Origin: Bacteroidales bacterium
Lineage (GTDB): Bacteria > Bacteroidota > Bacteroidia > Bacteroidales > F082
Reading direction: 5' to 3'
DNA: 6,813 nucleotides
Assembly: GCA_024762735.1 (NCBI GenBank)
Contig: JANTGU010000124.1
Coordinates: 1 to 6,813 of the forward strand
A program made the position numbers and the translations under genes. Below are positions 5,895-6,813 of this stretch, piece by piece. Every line of letters starts with the position of its first letter. Position 1 is the stretch's first letter. The notes below the pieces were generated by a model that was not told the DNA's origin, searched no databases, and worked only from the letters and a program-made list of their open reading frames with translations.

Positions 5895-6813
5895 ATGATA
5901 CTGGTTACAGGCGGAACAGGTTTTTTAGGAGCACATTTGCTTTATCACCTTGCCTTAACGGGAAAAGAGGTAAGGGCTATGAAGCGGGAGCATTCTTCAT
6001 TAAATCTGGTTAATAAAATTTTTTCCTATTACACCAAAACTCCTGATCTGCTTTTGTCAAAGATTGAATGGGTTACGGGCGATGTGCTCGACTTGTTTTC
6101 GTTACAGGAAGCTTTTGATGGTGTTAGAGAGGTGTATCACACGGCAGCAGTTGTTTCGTTTGAACCGGATGACAAAAAACAGATGTTGCACACCAATGTG
6201 GCCGGTACTGCCAACGTGGTTAATGTAGCACTGGAAAAGAACATCAGAAAATTGTGTTATGTAAGTTCCATTGCCGCCTTGGGAAGGTCGTCAGACCAAA
6301 AACCCATTAACGAAAGCACTCATTTTTCAACTTCAGAGAACCCTTCCACTTACGCCATCAGTAAATTTGAAGCTGAGCGCGAAGTATGGCGGGGTATTCA
6401 CGAAGGACTGAATGCCGTGATTGTAAACCCGTCGGTTATATTAGGCCCGGGCAACTGGAATACCGGTAGTGCCAAACTCTTCCAAACCATTTATAACGGG
6501 CTTACCTTTTATACTAAAGGGGTCAATGGTTTTGTAGATGTGAACGATGTGGCCAGGGTGATGATGCTATTCATGGAAAGTGACGTGACGGGCGAGCAGT
6601 TTTTAGTCACGGCCGAAGATGTTAGCTATCAGCAACTGTTTACCATGATGGCAGAAGCGCTTAAGGTGAAACCGCCCAACCGCAAAGCAGGTGCTTTTTT
6701 AAGTGCTGTGTATTGGCGATTGCTGGCGGTAACATCACTTGTGACAGGAAAAAGTCCTACGGTAACCAAGGAGACGGCACAAACGGCTCAGCAGGTGTTC
6801 CACTATGACAACG
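5895..6813 (+). CDS. NAD-dependent epimerase/dehydratase (extended SDR), 3' end outside window
   Basis: The first 306 residues of an extended short-chain dehydrogenase/reductase are present; the reading frame is open to the window edge. It starts MILVTGGTGFLGAHL, with the Rossmann GxxGxxG at G6, G9 and G12. Further landmarks are GD at 62-63, HTAAVVSF (82-89), NVAGTANVV (101-109), YVSSIAALG (122-130) with the catalytic Ser at 124/125, the active-site YAISK with Y153 and K157, and NPSVILGPG (178-186). The pattern resembles dihydroflavonol-4-reductase/3-beta-HSD-like epimerases. Relatives suggest a cytoplasmic NAD(P)-dependent oxidoreductase or sugar-nucleotide enzyme; the substrate is unknown. 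The C-terminal part, with TxxTAQQVFHYDN, is near the usual family end, so perhaps 20-40 residues are missing. The ATG at 5895 is fixed by the Rossmann strand; the next in-frame ATG (residue 29) would destroy it. The gene is divergent from lpd. Confidence 0.92.
   Translation, partial: MILVTGGTGFLGAHLLYHLALTGKEVRAMKREHSSLNLVNKIFSYYTKTPDLLLSKIEWVTGDVLDLFSLQEAFDGVREVYHTAAVVSFEPDDKKQMLHTNVAGTANVVNVALEKNIRKLCYVSSIAALGRSSDQKPINESTHFSTSENPSTYAISKFEAEREVWRGIHEGLNAVIVNPSVILGPGNWNTGSAKLFQTIYNGLTFYTKGVNGFVDVNDVARVMMLFMESDVTGEQFLVTAEDVSYQQLFTMMAEALKVKPPNRKAGAFLSAVYWRLLAVTSLVTGKSPTVTKETAQTAQQVFHYDN

Noticed and set aside
5756..6013. 85-codon plus-strand frame crossing the epimerase start
   Set aside because: It overlaps the first 119 bp of the well-supported epimerase gene in another frame, and its translation has no recognisable features.

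Overview
The window reads as chromosomal DNA of a Bacteroidota bacterium. Pointers are the protein styles (a secreted TlpA-like thioredoxin with a long N-terminal region, a DapD ending in a short tail, an Lpd with the GGICLNWGCIPTK redox motif), weak Shine-Dalgarno signals, and three exact matches to the Bacteroidota -7 promoter box TAnnTTTG in the only long intergenic region. Order Cytophagales or a relative is plausible, but the sequence alone does not settle it.

Layout. Five genes lie on the minus strand and are read right to left: dihydrolipoyl dehydrogenase (5555-4164), tetrahydrodipicolinate N-succinyltransferase DapD (4105-3296), a family 9 glycosyltransferase with a TTG start (3246-2215), a YrdC/TsaC-type threonylcarbamoyl-AMP synthase (2028-1456) and a secreted TlpA-like thioredoxin-fold protein (1412-15). 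Spacers are 58, 49, 186 and 43 bp. A sixth gene, an NAD-dependent epimerase/dehydratase of the extended SDR type, starts divergently at 5895 and runs off the right edge. The 339-bp divergent spacer carries one -7 box facing lpd and two facing the epimerase.

Function. The genes are mostly housekeeping: central carbon metabolism (Lpd), lysine/diaminopimelate synthesis (DapD), surface glycan assembly (glycosyltransferase), tRNA t6A modification (TsaC) and envelope redox or thiol chemistry (TlpA-like). They share no single pathway. lpd, dapD and the glycosyltransferase gene are close enough to be co-transcribed. The tsaC-tlpA pair lies beyond a 186-bp spacer that holds a GC-rich repeat hairpin. 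A second GC-rich hairpin sits between tsaC and the tlpA-like gene, starting 1 nt past the tsaC stop codon.

I found no phage, transposase, CRISPR, RNA gene or defence system, and no convincing new system. The points most worth a second look are regulatory: a probably leaderless epimerase mRNA, the compact promoters of the divergent spacer with a possible tiny ORF, the repeat hairpins on both sides of tsaC, and the TTG start of the glycosyltransferase.
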